A stretch of 64,000 bases of DNA, taken from NCBI RefSeq assembly GCF_014201115.1, contig NZ_JACHDO010000001.1, positions 4,154,001-4,218,000 of the forward strand, in the 5' to 3' direction. The translations under genes and the position numbers were made by a program. Source of the stretch: Nocardiopsis metallicus (lineage in GTDB: Bacteria > Actinomycetota > Actinomycetes > Streptosporangiales > Streptosporangiaceae). The notes under the pieces are model-generated. The model was not told the origin of the DNA. It searched no databases and was given only the letters and a program-made list of their open reading frames with translations. Below, in pieces: positions 42,807-52,032 of this stretch (its first letter is position 1; every line of letters starts with the position of its first letter).

Positions 42807-43877
42807 CTACGGCCCGCGTGCCTCGGGTTCAGACACCGGTGCCTTCTCCGGCGCCTCCACCGCTTCCGCCTCCGTCGCCGCGGGGGTCTCCTCCTCCTGT
42901 GGCGGGCGGGCCCGCCAGGCGGTGACCAGCCCGGCCAGGACAGCGAGCGTCCCGAGCGGGCCCAGGGTCCAGGGTGCCCACCGGTCCAGCCCCCGGAGCA
43001 GCAGCGACCGCGTCCGGGCTTGTTCCGCGTAACCGGAGACCTGCCCGTCGGCCAGGGTGAGCTCGGCGTCGAGCAGGGCCACCTCACCGGAACCGTTCTG
43101 CGGGCGCAGGGTCTCGGAGCGGCTCTCCGCCATGTCCACCACCATGCCGGTGACCGGCTCGACCCAGAAGGTCCGCTCCGCCGTCAGCCAGCGGTTCGCC
43201 CGGACGGTGCCCTCGGCGCCCGGATCGAACAGGGCCGCGGGCACGTCCCGCGCGGACTCGGGGACCTGGGTCCGGTCCACGGTCTGGGTGTAGCGGCGCA
43301 CCGGAACCCCGGCGACCTCGTCGTTCTCGTCGAACTCGACCGAGGGGGCCGAGCGCACCTCGGCGTCGTAGAAGGAGTGACCGCCCTCGGACACGCCCGG
43401 CGGCCAGTACAGCACCAGCCCGGCCTGGCGGACCGCGCGGTCGCCGTTGACGTGCTCACCGCAGCAGTTGACCGCCCGACCGGTCTCCCGGTCGACGATG
43501 ACGCGACGGCTCCAGTGGTCGATGACCTGGTCCGACGCGGAGGTGCTCACCGTCATCTCCCAGGCCGACCAGTCACTGCCGTGCGCGGAGGCCTCCACCC
43601 GGGTGACCTGTTCGAGCTCGGCGGTCTCCACCCACGTCCAGGTGGCGGTGTCCAGGTAGGCGGCCTCCTGGTCGGTCATCCGCAGGTCGAAGGAGGCCGC
43701 CGCCGGGAGCGGGGCGACCCGGTCGTGGACGTAGAGCGGCAGCAGCAGGGCCAGGGTCAGCAGGAACGCGCCCGCCGCCACCAGGAAGGTGCCCTTGGGC
43801 AGACCGCGCCCCGGCTCGGGCCCCACGGGCTGGAGCCGGGTTTCGGGTGCCGCGCCCACCTGCGAGAACGTACTCAC
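42807..43877 (-). CDS. DUF3068 (PorA-family) membrane-anchored protein
   Basis: 356 aa. One N-terminal helix (about residues 28-50), a large extracytoplasmic beta-rich domain and one C-terminal helix (about 305-325) with an acidic tail. Conserved pieces of the DUF3068/porin-PorA family are YVHDRVAPLPAAASFDL, a Cys-Cys pair in AVNCCGEHVNGD, LVLYWPPGVS and a YTQTVDRTQVPES strand. It overlaps the AftD gene by 4 nt (ATGA), so it is the last gene of the GT4-AftD-PorA operon. Function unknown; linkage suggests the envelope. Confidence 0.85.
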   Translation of the reverse strand: MSTFSQVGAAPETRLQPVGPEPGRGLPKGTFLVAAGAFLLTLALLLPLYVHDRVAPLPAAASFDLRMTDQEAAYLDTATWTWVETAELEQVTRVEASAHGSDWSAWEMTVSTSASDQVIDHWSRRVIVDRETGRAVNCCGEHVNGDRAVRQAGLVLYWPPGVSEGGHSFYDAEVRSAPSVEFDENDEVAGVPVRRYTQTVDRTQVPESARDVPAALFDPGAEGTVRANRWLTAERTFWVEPVTGMVVDMAESRSETLRPQNGSGEVALLDAELTLADGQVSGYAEQARTRSLLLRGLDRWAPWTLGPLGTLAVLAGLVTAWRARPPQEEETPAATEAEAVEAPEKAPVSEPEARGP

Positions 43878-46800
43878 CTGCGGGCCTCCTCGACGTCGTG
43901 CTCAGGGTCGGGCTCGGTGTCGCGCTCGTGAGCGGGGGCGAACTCCGGAACGGCCCCCGGATCGAACTCCGGTCCGGGCACAGGCTCGGACTCGGCAACG
44001 GTTTCGGGCTCCGACGTCGGCTCCGAACCGGCCGGAGGCCCGGCGGCGGCCCGGGCCGGCACGGCGGCGGGTTCGGACACGGGCGGTTCGACTTCGGCCC
44101 CGTGCTGGCCCAGGGCCAGGACCAGGCGCGCCATCGCGGGCAGGCACAGCGCCTGCGGCACCCAGCCGCGCAGGGCGGTTCCGAGCGTCTCCGTGATGTC
44201 GTGGAAGGGCATGTTCACCACCAGGTACGTGCCCGAGGCCATGGCCAGTCCGGCCAGGGCCAGCGACCCGGTGACCACCCACGGACCGGCCAGGTGCGGC
44301 AGCATCCGGCCGCCCATGGACGGTCTTCCGGGTTTGGCGTGGCGCAACCGCTGGGGGGCTCCGCGTGCCAGCCACCACAGGGACACCAGGAGCACGCCGA
44401 CCACGGCCGCACCGGCCCAGCCCGCGATCCACACCCCGTAGGCCAGGCCCAGCGGCAGTACCGCCCAGCGCGGCAGCCAGCCGGGGCCCGCCTCGGGCAG
44501 GGCGCGCGAGCGGCGCGGGGGTTCGACCGCCAGACGCCTTCCGCCCGGCAGCCAGCGGCGCGGCCACAGCGCGAGCACCACGAGCAGTGCGGCGAGCGCA
44601 CCTCCCGCGGCCAGCACGCGGTGGTAGACGGCGTCGGGCGTGTAGGTGAGGGTGACCGTCCCGGCGCTGCCCTCGGGCAGGACCCAGGCCTGCTTCCAGC
44701 CTTCGAGCCGCACCGGTTCCAGCGGCCCGTCGCCGCCGTCCAGCCGGGCCTCCCAGCCCTCGTTGAAGTTCTCGTTCACCACCAGAAGGCTGTCCTCGTC
44801 GACGTCCACGTCGAAGCTGCGCTCGCTCGGGCCCCAGGCGTGCAGGGTGTCGACCCCGGCCATCCGGACGGCCGGGACATCGGTGACGCTCTGAGCGGCC
44901 GACTCCACCAGGGCCGACCGCACCTGGTAGCGGTTGCCCGGGTCGACGACGACCCGGTTCTCACCCTCGTTCAGGTCCAGGTCGGTGCAGGTCTCGTAGC
45001 GCAGCGGGTTGCCGGTGAGCTGGTCGGCGAGGGTGCCGTCGCTGATCCGAGTCTCCACTCGCTGGCCGTTGACCCGCAGGGTTGGGCCCAGGCCGCAGGT
45101 GGTGGAGGCGTCGCCCTCGGGCAGCGGGTCCACCGGGGGCACCCCGGGGAGTTCGACGGTGCCGATCTCCAGGGCCTGGCCCTCCGGGCGCTCGAAGGTC
45201 ACCCGCAGGGACGCGGCGGTCAGCTCCGCGAAGTCGACCCGGCCGCTGCCGTCCAGCCAGCCCTCACGGACCGTGCCGCCGCCCTCGACCGTCACCTTGA
45301 TCGGCCGCATCACGCTGTCGGCCCGGGGGAAGTCGACCCTCAGGTGGTCCACCGCGGTCGCCGCGCCCAGCTCGATGTCGAGCCAGGGGCTCTTCTCCTC
45401 GGGGTCCGGGTACCAGACCGTGGCCTCCTCGTCGTCGAGCACGCCCCGGCCCATGGCAGCGGGGTGCTGGACGGCGGTGGAGGAACCGGTCACGTGCGGG
45501 AACCCGCTGGCCCGGTTGGCGGCGTTCTCCGCTTCGCGGGGGTCGGTGAGAACGACCTCCCCGGAGATCCGATGGGTTTCGGCGGCCGCGCCCGGTGAGA
45601 GTTCGAAGGTGCGGTCGAGCTTGCTCGCGTCCTCGCCGCTCACCTCCAGCCGGGGGTTGCACACCCACACGTGCGAACCCTCCATGCAGCCGGGTGCGGT
45701 GCCGGTCGACCCGGTGAAGAGCAGGGTGCCGGTCTCGGCCGGGCCGGGCACGTGCAGGGTGCGCGCGGCCTCCAGACCGGGCAGGGAGATCCACGAGATA
45801 CCCACCCGGGTGCCGAAGCGGTACTCCGGTTCCCAGGCCAGCTCGTCGATCCGCACCCGCAGCGTGGAGGTCTGCCCGGGCGGGGCCGCGAGCTCCTGGG
45901 GGTCGTCGGTGGCGGCCACGGCCGCCTCGGACTGGCCGTTGTCGGTGATGAGGGTGACCCTCGAGGGCGGCGGCTCACCGGGCAACTGCTCGAAGGCCAC
46001 GCTCAGCCCGCTCAGGTCCCGGGGTTCGGTGAACTCGACCTCGATCCACTGGCCGAGGGCTCCCGCGAAGGCGCTGGACCGCCAGGCGGTGCCGAGGTCG
46101 TTGTCCAGGGCCGCGTAGGGGGCGTGCCCCGGGTCGCGGTCGCTGGCCCGGGCCTCCACCCCGGCCTCGGAGGTGGACGCGGTGATCCCGGCGATGCCCA
46201 GGTCCTCGGCGTGGGCGACGTACTCCTCCCACGCGGGGTCCATGATGTCGGGCGCGGGAACGTCGCGTTCGAGTTCCTGGTCCTCGGTCATGGTGGCCGA
46301 GACGTTGCGGCGCACGTCGGAGTAGACGACCTCGCGGCGGCGGGCGGTGTCGGTGACGATCGTGTTCTCCGCCGCGATCTCCGCCGCTCCGGGGTCGTCG
46401 CCGAGCAGGATCGGGCGGTCGTCGTTGACCAGGCCCTGTTCGGCCAGGTGCAGGACGGACTCGGGGCCGCCGGTGACCCGCAGCGCGTCCCCGGAGGGCA
46501 CCGTGCCCACCACGGGAGCGGCCTCCTCGACCTCGTAGACGGTCAGGGACGGGTAGGGCTGGTCGAACCACTGAGAGGCGGACGAGTGGTCCAGGGAGCC
46601 GATCACCGGGCCGAACTCGGCGGCCTCGGTGATACCGGGGGAGTCGCCCAGCGCCTGGTGGACGCGGGCGGGCCAGGCGCCGTTGTTGCCCACGCGCTGG
46701 AGGTCGTTGCGCACGATCAGGTGGGTGACGCCCAGCCGCGCGAGGGTGTCCGCGAGCCCTTCGGAGCCGCGCCCGGAGGAGACCCGCTGATCGATCTCGT

Positions 46801-48364
46801 GGGTGATCCGGGAGATGCCGGAGGAGCCCCACGGGATGATCTGGTGGTTGGTCCAGGCCCCCGAGAGCAGGGGTTGCATGGGTTCGTCGAGCGGCCGGCC
46901 CCACTCGTACTCGCCGCGGGCCGAGCCGGGCAGCGCCATGGTCATGCCGCGCTCGTCGCCGCGCTCCTCCAGCCAGTCCACGGCCTCGTACCAGTAGTCC
47001 GGGATCTCCTCGAAGCCGCCGCGCGGGGCGATGCCGACGGTGGCGATGGGGGTGAGCGTGATGAGGAAGACGGCGGCGCCGGCCCCGGCCACGGTTCTTC
47101 TGACCCTGGTCAGCGCCTCCGGACCACCGCCCCTGCGGTCGGCCCAGTCGCGGGCGACCACGACCGGCAGGTGCGCCAGGCCGAGCACGATCGGCAGTCG
47201 GATGAGGGCGTCGAACTTGTGAACGTTGCGGAAGGGCGCGAGGGCGCCGTCGAACAGCTCGCGCATGAACGGCGCGAACGGGCCGGTCAGTGCGCCGGTG
47301 AAGCCCGCGACGACGATCGCGGTACCCACCAGGAGCGTGCTGATGAGGAAGAGGCGTTCGGGGGTGCGCCGGTTGATCAGCCCGGCCAGGCCCAGCCCGG
47401 CGACCAGCGCGGTGACCGCGACCAGCCACGGGGTCAGGGAGAGCTCCGCGCCCGAGGGCAGCGCGGTGTTGCCCATGTCGGGCAGGAAGCCCATCCAGTT
47501 GGAGGTGCCGCGCAGGGAGTTGAACAGGGAGGTGATCCCCGTGGTGACGGCGGCGTCCTCGGTGTAGGGCATGAACGAGTACACGTACCGCGACATGATC
47601 AGCAGCGGGACGATGTACCAGAACGAGGCGAGCACGAGCGCGCCCGACCACCACAGGATCAGCCGCCACTTGCGCGGCCCGTTGGCCCGGGTGAGCAGGT
47701 AGAGGCCGGGGACGACCAGGACCGCCAGCTCGGAGGCGGCGTTGGTACCGCCGCACATGAGGAAGGCCAGCCCGGACAGCAGGGCCATCCGCGCGGGCGG
47801 GTAGCCGTGTTTGGCGCCCAGGACGAGCGGCAGCAGGATCCACGGCATGAGCAGCATGGGCTGCAGCTCGGCCGAGTTGTAGGAGAGCAGTGTGAGCACG
47901 CGCGGGGCGAGCGCGTAGGCGACACCGGCGAGGATGCGGGTGTTGACGGTGCCCAGGCCCAGGGCCTCGGCGACCTTGTACACGCCCACGAAGGCGGCGA
48001 TGAGCAGCACCGCCATCCACAGCCGCTGGATGAGCCACTCGGGCATGCCGAGCACCTGGAACAGCAGGTGGAAGGGGCCGTTCGGGAAGAAGTACCCGTA
48101 GGCCTGGTTCTGGAGCTGGCCGAAGTAGGAGGCGTCCCACAGGTGGAGGGATCGCTCCATGAACCCCAGGGGGTTGACCGTCAGGTCGATCTTGGTGTCG
48201 CTGACGATCCTGCCGGGGTCGATGCTCGCTGCCAGTGCTCCCAGGAGCAGACACACCGCGAGGACCTTGAGCCGCGCCAGCAGCTTCTCGTCCACTCCGC
48301 CGGGGGCGGTCGGTGTTCTGGAATCCTCCGGTTCGCGCCTGGCGGTGGATTCCGCCGAAGTCAC
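43874..48364 (-). CDS. AftD-type alpha-(1->3)-arabinofuranosyltransferase (GT-C, DUF3367)
   Basis: 1496 aa. N-terminal GT-C polytopic domain (about residues 30-430, 10-13 helices) with the family motif DTKIDLTVNPLGFMERSLHL and the NQAYGYFFPNGPFH loop. A very large extracytoplasmic part follows with two discoidin-like (F5/8 type C) domains around 760-860 and 1020-1120, and four more helices near 1290-1420. In mycobacteria AftD adds alpha-1,3-linked arabinofuranose from decaprenyl-phospho-arabinose. It lies in a 4-nt-overlap operon between a GT4 enzyme and PorA. The C-terminus is an acidic proline/valine tail. Confidence 0.88.
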   Translation of the reverse strand: MTSAESTARREPEDSRTPTAPGGVDEKLLARLKVLAVCLLLGALAASIDPGRIVSDTKIDLTVNPLGFMERSLHLWDASYFGQLQNQAYGYFFPNGPFHLLFQVLGMPEWLIQRLWMAVLLIAAFVGVYKVAEALGLGTVNTRILAGVAYALAPRVLTLLSYNSAELQPMLLMPWILLPLVLGAKHGYPPARMALLSGLAFLMCGGTNAASELAVLVVPGLYLLTRANGPRKWRLILWWSGALVLASFWYIVPLLIMSRYVYSFMPYTEDAAVTTGITSLFNSLRGTSNWMGFLPDMGNTALPSGAELSLTPWLVAVTALVAGLGLAGLINRRTPERLFLISTLLVGTAIVVAGFTGALTGPFAPFMRELFDGALAPFRNVHKFDALIRLPIVLGLAHLPVVVARDWADRRGGGPEALTRVRRTVAGAGAAVFLITLTPIATVGIAPRGGFEEIPDYWYEAVDWLEERGDERGMTMALPGSARGEYEWGRPLDEPMQPLLSGAWTNHQIIPWGSSGISRITHEIDQRVSSGRGSEGLADTLARLGVTHLIVRNDLQRVGNNGAWPARVHQALGDSPGITEAAEFGPVIGSLDHSSASQWFDQPYPSLTVYEVEEAAPVVGTVPSGDALRVTGGPESVLHLAEQGLVNDDRPILLGDDPGAAEIAAENTIVTDTARRREVVYSDVRRNVSATMTEDQELERDVPAPDIMDPAWEEYVAHAEDLGIAGITASTSEAGVEARASDRDPGHAPYAALDNDLGTAWRSSAFAGALGQWIEVEFTEPRDLSGLSVAFEQLPGEPPPSRVTLITDNGQSEAAVAATDDPQELAAPPGQTSTLRVRIDELAWEPEYRFGTRVGISWISLPGLEAARTLHVPGPAETGTLLFTGSTGTAPGCMEGSHVWVCNPRLEVSGEDASKLDRTFELSPGAAAETHRISGEVVLTDPREAENAANRASGFPHVTGSSTAVQHPAAMGRGVLDDEEATVWYPDPEEKSPWLDIELGAATAVDHLRVDFPRADSVMRPIKVTVEGGGTVREGWLDGSGRVDFAELTAASLRVTFERPEGQALEIGTVELPGVPPVDPLPEGDASTTCGLGPTLRVNGQRVETRISDGTLADQLTGNPLRYETCTDLDLNEGENRVVVDPGNRYQVRSALVESAAQSVTDVPAVRMAGVDTLHAWGPSERSFDVDVDEDSLLVVNENFNEGWEARLDGGDGPLEPVRLEGWKQAWVLPEGSAGTVTLTYTPDAVYHRVLAAGGALAALLVVLALWPRRWLPGGRRLAVEPPRRSRALPEAGPGWLPRWAVLPLGLAYGVWIAGWAGAAVVGVLLVSLWWLARGAPQRLRHAKPGRPSMGGRMLPHLAGPWVVTGSLALAGLAMASGTYLVVNMPFHDITETLGTALRGWVPQALCLPAMARLVLALGQHGAEVEPPVSEPAAVPARAAAGPPAGSEPTSEPETVAESEPVPGPEFDPGAVPEFAPAHERDTEPDPEHDVEEARR

Positions 48365-49767
48365 ATCTTCGCTTTCTTGCCTGCTGCGGGGTGGGGAGCG
48401 GGGGTGGTGGTGTCCAGGCCCAGTTCCGCGGCGACCAGACGGGTCATGCGGGCACCGCTGGCCGCCCAGGTGAACTGGGCCGCCCAGGCGCGGCAGGCGC
48501 GCCGGACCTCCTCCGCCCGCCGGGGGTCGGACAGTTCCTTCAGGGCCCGGGAGACGACGTCCTCGAGGGCCTGGCCCTCGCGGACGAGCCAGCCGGTCTC
48601 GCCGTCACGGACCGAATCGCGAAGTCCGTCCACATCGTAGGCCACGGTGGGCACGCCGAGCCGGGCGGCCTCGATGACGGTCAGGCCCCAGCCCTCGAAC
48701 TCGGAGGCGGTCACGTGCAGGTGGCAGCCGGCCAGGACGGAGTTCTTGTCCTCCTCGGAGAGGAAGCCGTGCAGGTCCACCCGGTCTTTGAGGCCGTCTC
48801 GGCGGACCTGTTCGGCGAGGTGCTCGCCCTCGGGGCCGCGGCCGATGATGTGCACGCGCAGGCCCGGGTGGTCGTCCTCGAGCGTGCGGGCCAGGTCGAC
48901 GACCCGGGAGACGCGCTTTTGCACCACGAGCCGGCCGAGGCTGACCAGCGCGGGCGCGGCGTCGGGGGCCGGGGCCGCGGCTGCCAGCCCGGGTGGGGCC
49001 GCTGAAACGGACCGCGCCGAAGGCGACGTTTGAGGGTGGTGGGGGGTGACGGGTGGGCCTCCGTTGTGGATGACCTCTATGGGAGCGCGCCAGCCGAGCT
49101 TGTCGCGCATGGCGGCGCGGGAGGACTCCGAGACGGTGACGGTGGTGCACTTCCGGTAGACCCGGGAGGCCACCGCCGACTCCAGGAAGCGGCCGAACCA
49201 GGCTATCGGCGCCGGGAAGTAGGCGTTGAACTGGAGGTCGTGGACGTGGTGGACCACGCTGACGACCCTGGTGCGGCGGCGCAGGACCAGCCGGGAGAAG
49301 AACGGGATCCCGTTCATGCAGTCGAAGGCGAGATGGTACTCGCGCCGCCACAGGGCGAGCCAGGCCATCACGCGCGGGTAGACGGTGAACTTTCCGCCCA
49401 TCCGGCGGATGACGATGCCGTCCTTGGTCTCGACCCGGGCCTGGTGGGGTTCGCGGCTGGTCAGGAAGGTGATGAGGGCGCCGCGTTCGGCCAGGTGGCG
49501 GCTGATCCGCCAGGCGTACTCCTCGGCTCCGCCAGCGGTGGACTGCCAGGGGTCGCGCCAGTTGACCATCACGATGCGGACGCCGTCGAGGCGGGGACCG
49601 GGGTCGGCTGGGTCGGCTGGGTCGACCCGGACCGTGACCGGTTCGGGTGCGGCGGACTCGGCGGACTCGGCGGGCTCCGCCGGTGCGGGGGCGGGAATCA
49701 CGGCCGGAGCGGGGGTGATCATGGGGAGGCCGGGCTCCACCCGGGTCGGGACCTTCTGGAAGACCAC
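48361..49767 (-). CDS. Glycosyltransferase family 4
   Basis: 468 aa from GTG 49767, chosen for the AAGGAGA site 4 nt upstream; the frame is open to 49815. A proline/alanine/glutamate leader (about 45 residues) precedes the GT-B fold: VNWRDPWQSTAGGAEEYAWR (donor-side loop) and the C-terminal ASEFEGWGLTVIEAARLGVP, with EX7E visible. A 25-residue Ala/Pro insertion (about 285-310) is atypical and probably disordered. First gene of the GT4-AftD-PorA operon (4-nt overlap). Probably cytosolic and makes the sugar unit handled downstream. Confidence 0.85.
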   Translation of the reverse strand: MVFQKVPTRVEPGLPMITPAPAVIPAPAPAEPAESAESAAPEPVTVRVDPADPADPGPRLDGVRIVMVNWRDPWQSTAGGAEEYAWRISRHLAERGALITFLTSREPHQARVETKDGIVIRRMGGKFTVYPRVMAWLALWRREYHLAFDCMNGIPFFSRLVLRRRTRVVSVVHHVHDLQFNAYFPAPIAWFGRFLESAVASRVYRKCTTVTVSESSRAAMRDKLGWRAPIEVIHNGGPPVTPHHPQTSPSARSVSAAPPGLAAAAPAPDAAPALVSLGRLVVQKRVSRVVDLARTLEDDHPGLRVHIIGRGPEGEHLAEQVRRDGLKDRVDLHGFLSEEDKNSVLAGCHLHVTASEFEGWGLTVIEAARLGVPTVAYDVDGLRDSVRDGETGWLVREGQALEDVVSRALKELSDPRRAEEVRRACRAWAAQFTWAASGARMTRLVAAELGLDTTTPAPHPAAGKKAKM

Positions 49768-49999
49768 ACGCTCTCCTTCCGCGCGGTACCGGGCGCGGGA
49801 CCTGAGCGATGCCACGCAGAGCTAGTGAGTGGACACGCTGCGTGAGCGCCGTGGGGTAGCACTGAGCGCACGCCGAACAGGCCCGTCGACCGGACGTCAT
49901 TGGGGTGGGCGGCCGCGAGGGGTGCGACCGCGAAAAGTGGGTGGGGCGGGCGCCCCACTGGCGGCGGGGCGCCCGCCTACCTCAACCGAGAACGGCCAC

Positions 50000-50140
50000 C
50001 TAGCGGTCGCCGTAGTTGTAGAGGGTTTCGTTCACCGGTTCCGCGGTCGCGGTGGACTCGGTGGCGAGGCTGGTGGCCACCACAGTGGCACCGCCCGCCA
50101 GAGCCGCGCCGATCACACAGGCGGCGATTACCTTGATCAC
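50000..50140 (-). CDS. DUF2613 small exported/membrane protein
   Basis: 46 aa from GTG 50140; the GTGA overlaps the stop of the upstream gene. One hydrophobic helix (VIAACVIGAALAGGATVVA), then an extracytoplasmic tail that ends VNETLYNYGDR. This matches DUF2613, a family of very short proteins found next to aftD in mycobacteria (Rv0236A). Below the size limit of ordinary ORF calling. It lies 232 bp upstream of the GT4 gene and at the end of the SGNH operon. Confidence 0.75.
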   Translation of the reverse strand: MIKVIAACVIGAALAGGATVVATSLATESTATAEPVNETLYNYGDR

Positions 50141-52032
50141 TTGGGGATCTCCTTCCGCGCGCCCCGCACCGTTTGTGGTTGGGGGCGCTGGAACCCGAGA
50201 CTAGAACCTGATCTAGCCATAGACCAGATGATTGCCCCAACTGTAACTAACCCCCCGGTAACTTCCAACCCCGAAATGTCGTCTTTATCCGCATTGATGT
50301 GCTGGTCTGACACCTCGAGGAGAGTCAGATCGACCCCCTCGACCACTACCGAAAGCTCCTCCGCACCAGACCAGAACCGGTTATCGACCGGCGCTGACAC
50401 GGCCACGTAGCGCACCCCGAGACCGCCCAGGAGTTCGGCCAGGGCGTCGGGGTCGGCGAGCAGCTCCGGGCCGGGCAGACCGCTCTCCGGGTCGGGTTCG
50501 AGCAGGCGGGCGGCCTCCCGCGCCCGGGCGTCCTCTCCGGTGACCACGACCCGCCCGCCGTCCGCGGTACCCACGCTCAGGTCGTCGTTCCACAGCGTGC
50601 GGCGGTCGAACAGCTTGGTCGCCGGGTCCAGCACCACCACCGGCTCCCCCGACCAGTCCAGCCCGCGGTAGGCGCTCCAGGGCAGGATGAGAACCGCCCC
50701 CGGCCGGTCGTCCGCCGCCACCGCCTCCTGGGCCGCCAGCCACTCCCCGGGGTACGCCACCGGGGACAACCGTCCTCCCGCACCCCACAACAGCCCCGGC
50801 AGCACCACCACGGGCGCCAGCACCAGGAACACCACGGCCACCACCCGCCACAGGGCCAGGACCCGCAGCAGCCAGAGCACCACGGCGCCCAGGCCGAGCG
50901 CCTGCACCAGGGCGAGCGGCGCCAGGTACAGCTGACCGTCGCGCAGCGGCCCGAACCCCGGCCACAGGCCGATCAGCGCGGCCAGGAACTCCCGCCCCGG
51001 GGCGGACACCCCCAGCAGAGCGACCCCGAAGCCCAGCGCGGCCGACACCGAAAGCCCGATCCCCACGGCCGGACGCGACCGCCACAGCCACCATGCCCAG
51101 CCGGTGAGGGAGACCGCGCAGAGCAGCAGCCGCGCCAGCGCCGTGACCGGCTCCCCGTACCCCGGCGGCACCGCACCCGAGTTCCACACCCCGCCCAGCA
51201 ACAGCAACGACCCCAGCACCCCGAAGGGCGTGTCCGACCGGGCCGCGAAGGCCTCCGCACCGGCTGGATCGGTGGCCGCCCCGCTGGTCAGCGACGGCAG
51301 CAGCCACGGCAGGGAGACCAGGGCCAAAGCGAACACGAACAGAGCGGCGTTCCGACAGCGGCGCGGTCCGGCCAGCGCCTGCGGACCAGCGGTGAGCGCG
51401 CTGAGCACCACCGAGGAGAACCCGCCGACCGCCGCCGGAACCAGCGAGCACACCAGCCCGGCCAGCCCGGCGGTCGGCCGCGCCGACGCCAGCCGGACCA
51501 CCGCCCCGAGCACCCACGGCAGCCCGGCGTACCCCAGCAGGACCGCCCACTGTCCGAGCAGCAGACGCTCGGCCACGAACGGGTTCCACACGTAGGCGAC
51601 CCCGGCAGCCGCGCCCGCGGCCAGCACGGCCCCCTGCGGGGCGTCCGGCAGCCGGGCGGCCAGAAGGGGCCCGGACAGACGGACCAGCAACCGGAAGGCA
51701 CCCGCACCGCCCAGCGTGAACACCGCCAGCAGGGCGAGGGTCTGCACCACGTCACCGGGCAGCAGGAGGGTCAGGGCCGCCACCACGGCGTCGCTCGGGA
51801 TCGCCCGGGGAAAGCCGTCCGTGCCCGCCAGCACCGCGGGCAGCGAGAGTTCGGGGACGAAGAGCATGTCGTAGCGGAGCACGTAGCCCCGCCCCAGCGC
51901 CGGACCGAGCGCGAGCACCCCCGCGACCGCGCCCACCAGCCAGGGCAGCAGCCCGGCCGTCGGCCGGGACGCCGTGGCGGGCCTCGCGGGCGCCCCGGGG
52001 GACGGGGGCCGGGCGCGGTAGCGGGCGGTCAT
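50137..52032 (-). CDS. Large polytopic membrane protein, envelope cluster
   Basis: 631 aa, about 11-12 helices (residues about 27-430), followed by an extracytoplasmic domain of about 190 residues. An N-terminal GT-C-like shape (YVLRYDMLFVPELSLP loop, AYVWNPFVAERLL) is suggestive of a lipid-linked sugar transferase, but I recognise no catalytic motif with certainty. It overlaps SGNH upstream (TGATG) and DUF2613 downstream (GTGA). The final 45 codons are AT-rich and include a rare TTA at 50248-50250, unlike the rest of the gene. Confidence 0.7.
   Translation of the reverse strand: MTARYRARPPSPGAPARPATASRPTAGLLPWLVGAVAGVLALGPALGRGYVLRYDMLFVPELSLPAVLAGTDGFPRAIPSDAVVAALTLLLPGDVVQTLALLAVFTLGGAGAFRLLVRLSGPLLAARLPDAPQGAVLAAGAAAGVAYVWNPFVAERLLLGQWAVLLGYAGLPWVLGAVVRLASARPTAGLAGLVCSLVPAAVGGFSSVVLSALTAGPQALAGPRRCRNAALFVFALALVSLPWLLPSLTSGAATDPAGAEAFAARSDTPFGVLGSLLLLGGVWNSGAVPPGYGEPVTALARLLLCAVSLTGWAWWLWRSRPAVGIGLSVSAALGFGVALLGVSAPGREFLAALIGLWPGFGPLRDGQLYLAPLALVQALGLGAVVLWLLRVLALWRVVAVVFLVLAPVVVLPGLLWGAGGRLSPVAYPGEWLAAQEAVAADDRPGAVLILPWSAYRGLDWSGEPVVVLDPATKLFDRRTLWNDDLSVGTADGGRVVVTGEDARAREAARLLEPDPESGLPGPELLADPDALAELLGGLGVRYVAVSAPVDNRFWSGAEELSVVVEGVDLTLLEVSDQHINADKDDISGLEVTGGLVTVGAIIWSMARSGSSLGFQRPQPQTVRGARKEIPK
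50202..50215. promoter_or_regulatory. TAGAAC-type palindrome upstream of DUF2613
   Basis: TAGAACCTGATCTA, an imperfect inverted repeat 62 bp before the DUF2613 start. It shares the decamer AGACTAGAAC with the site at 54114. It lies in the AT-rich tail of the upstream frame, which looks like promoter DNA. Confidence 0.35.
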
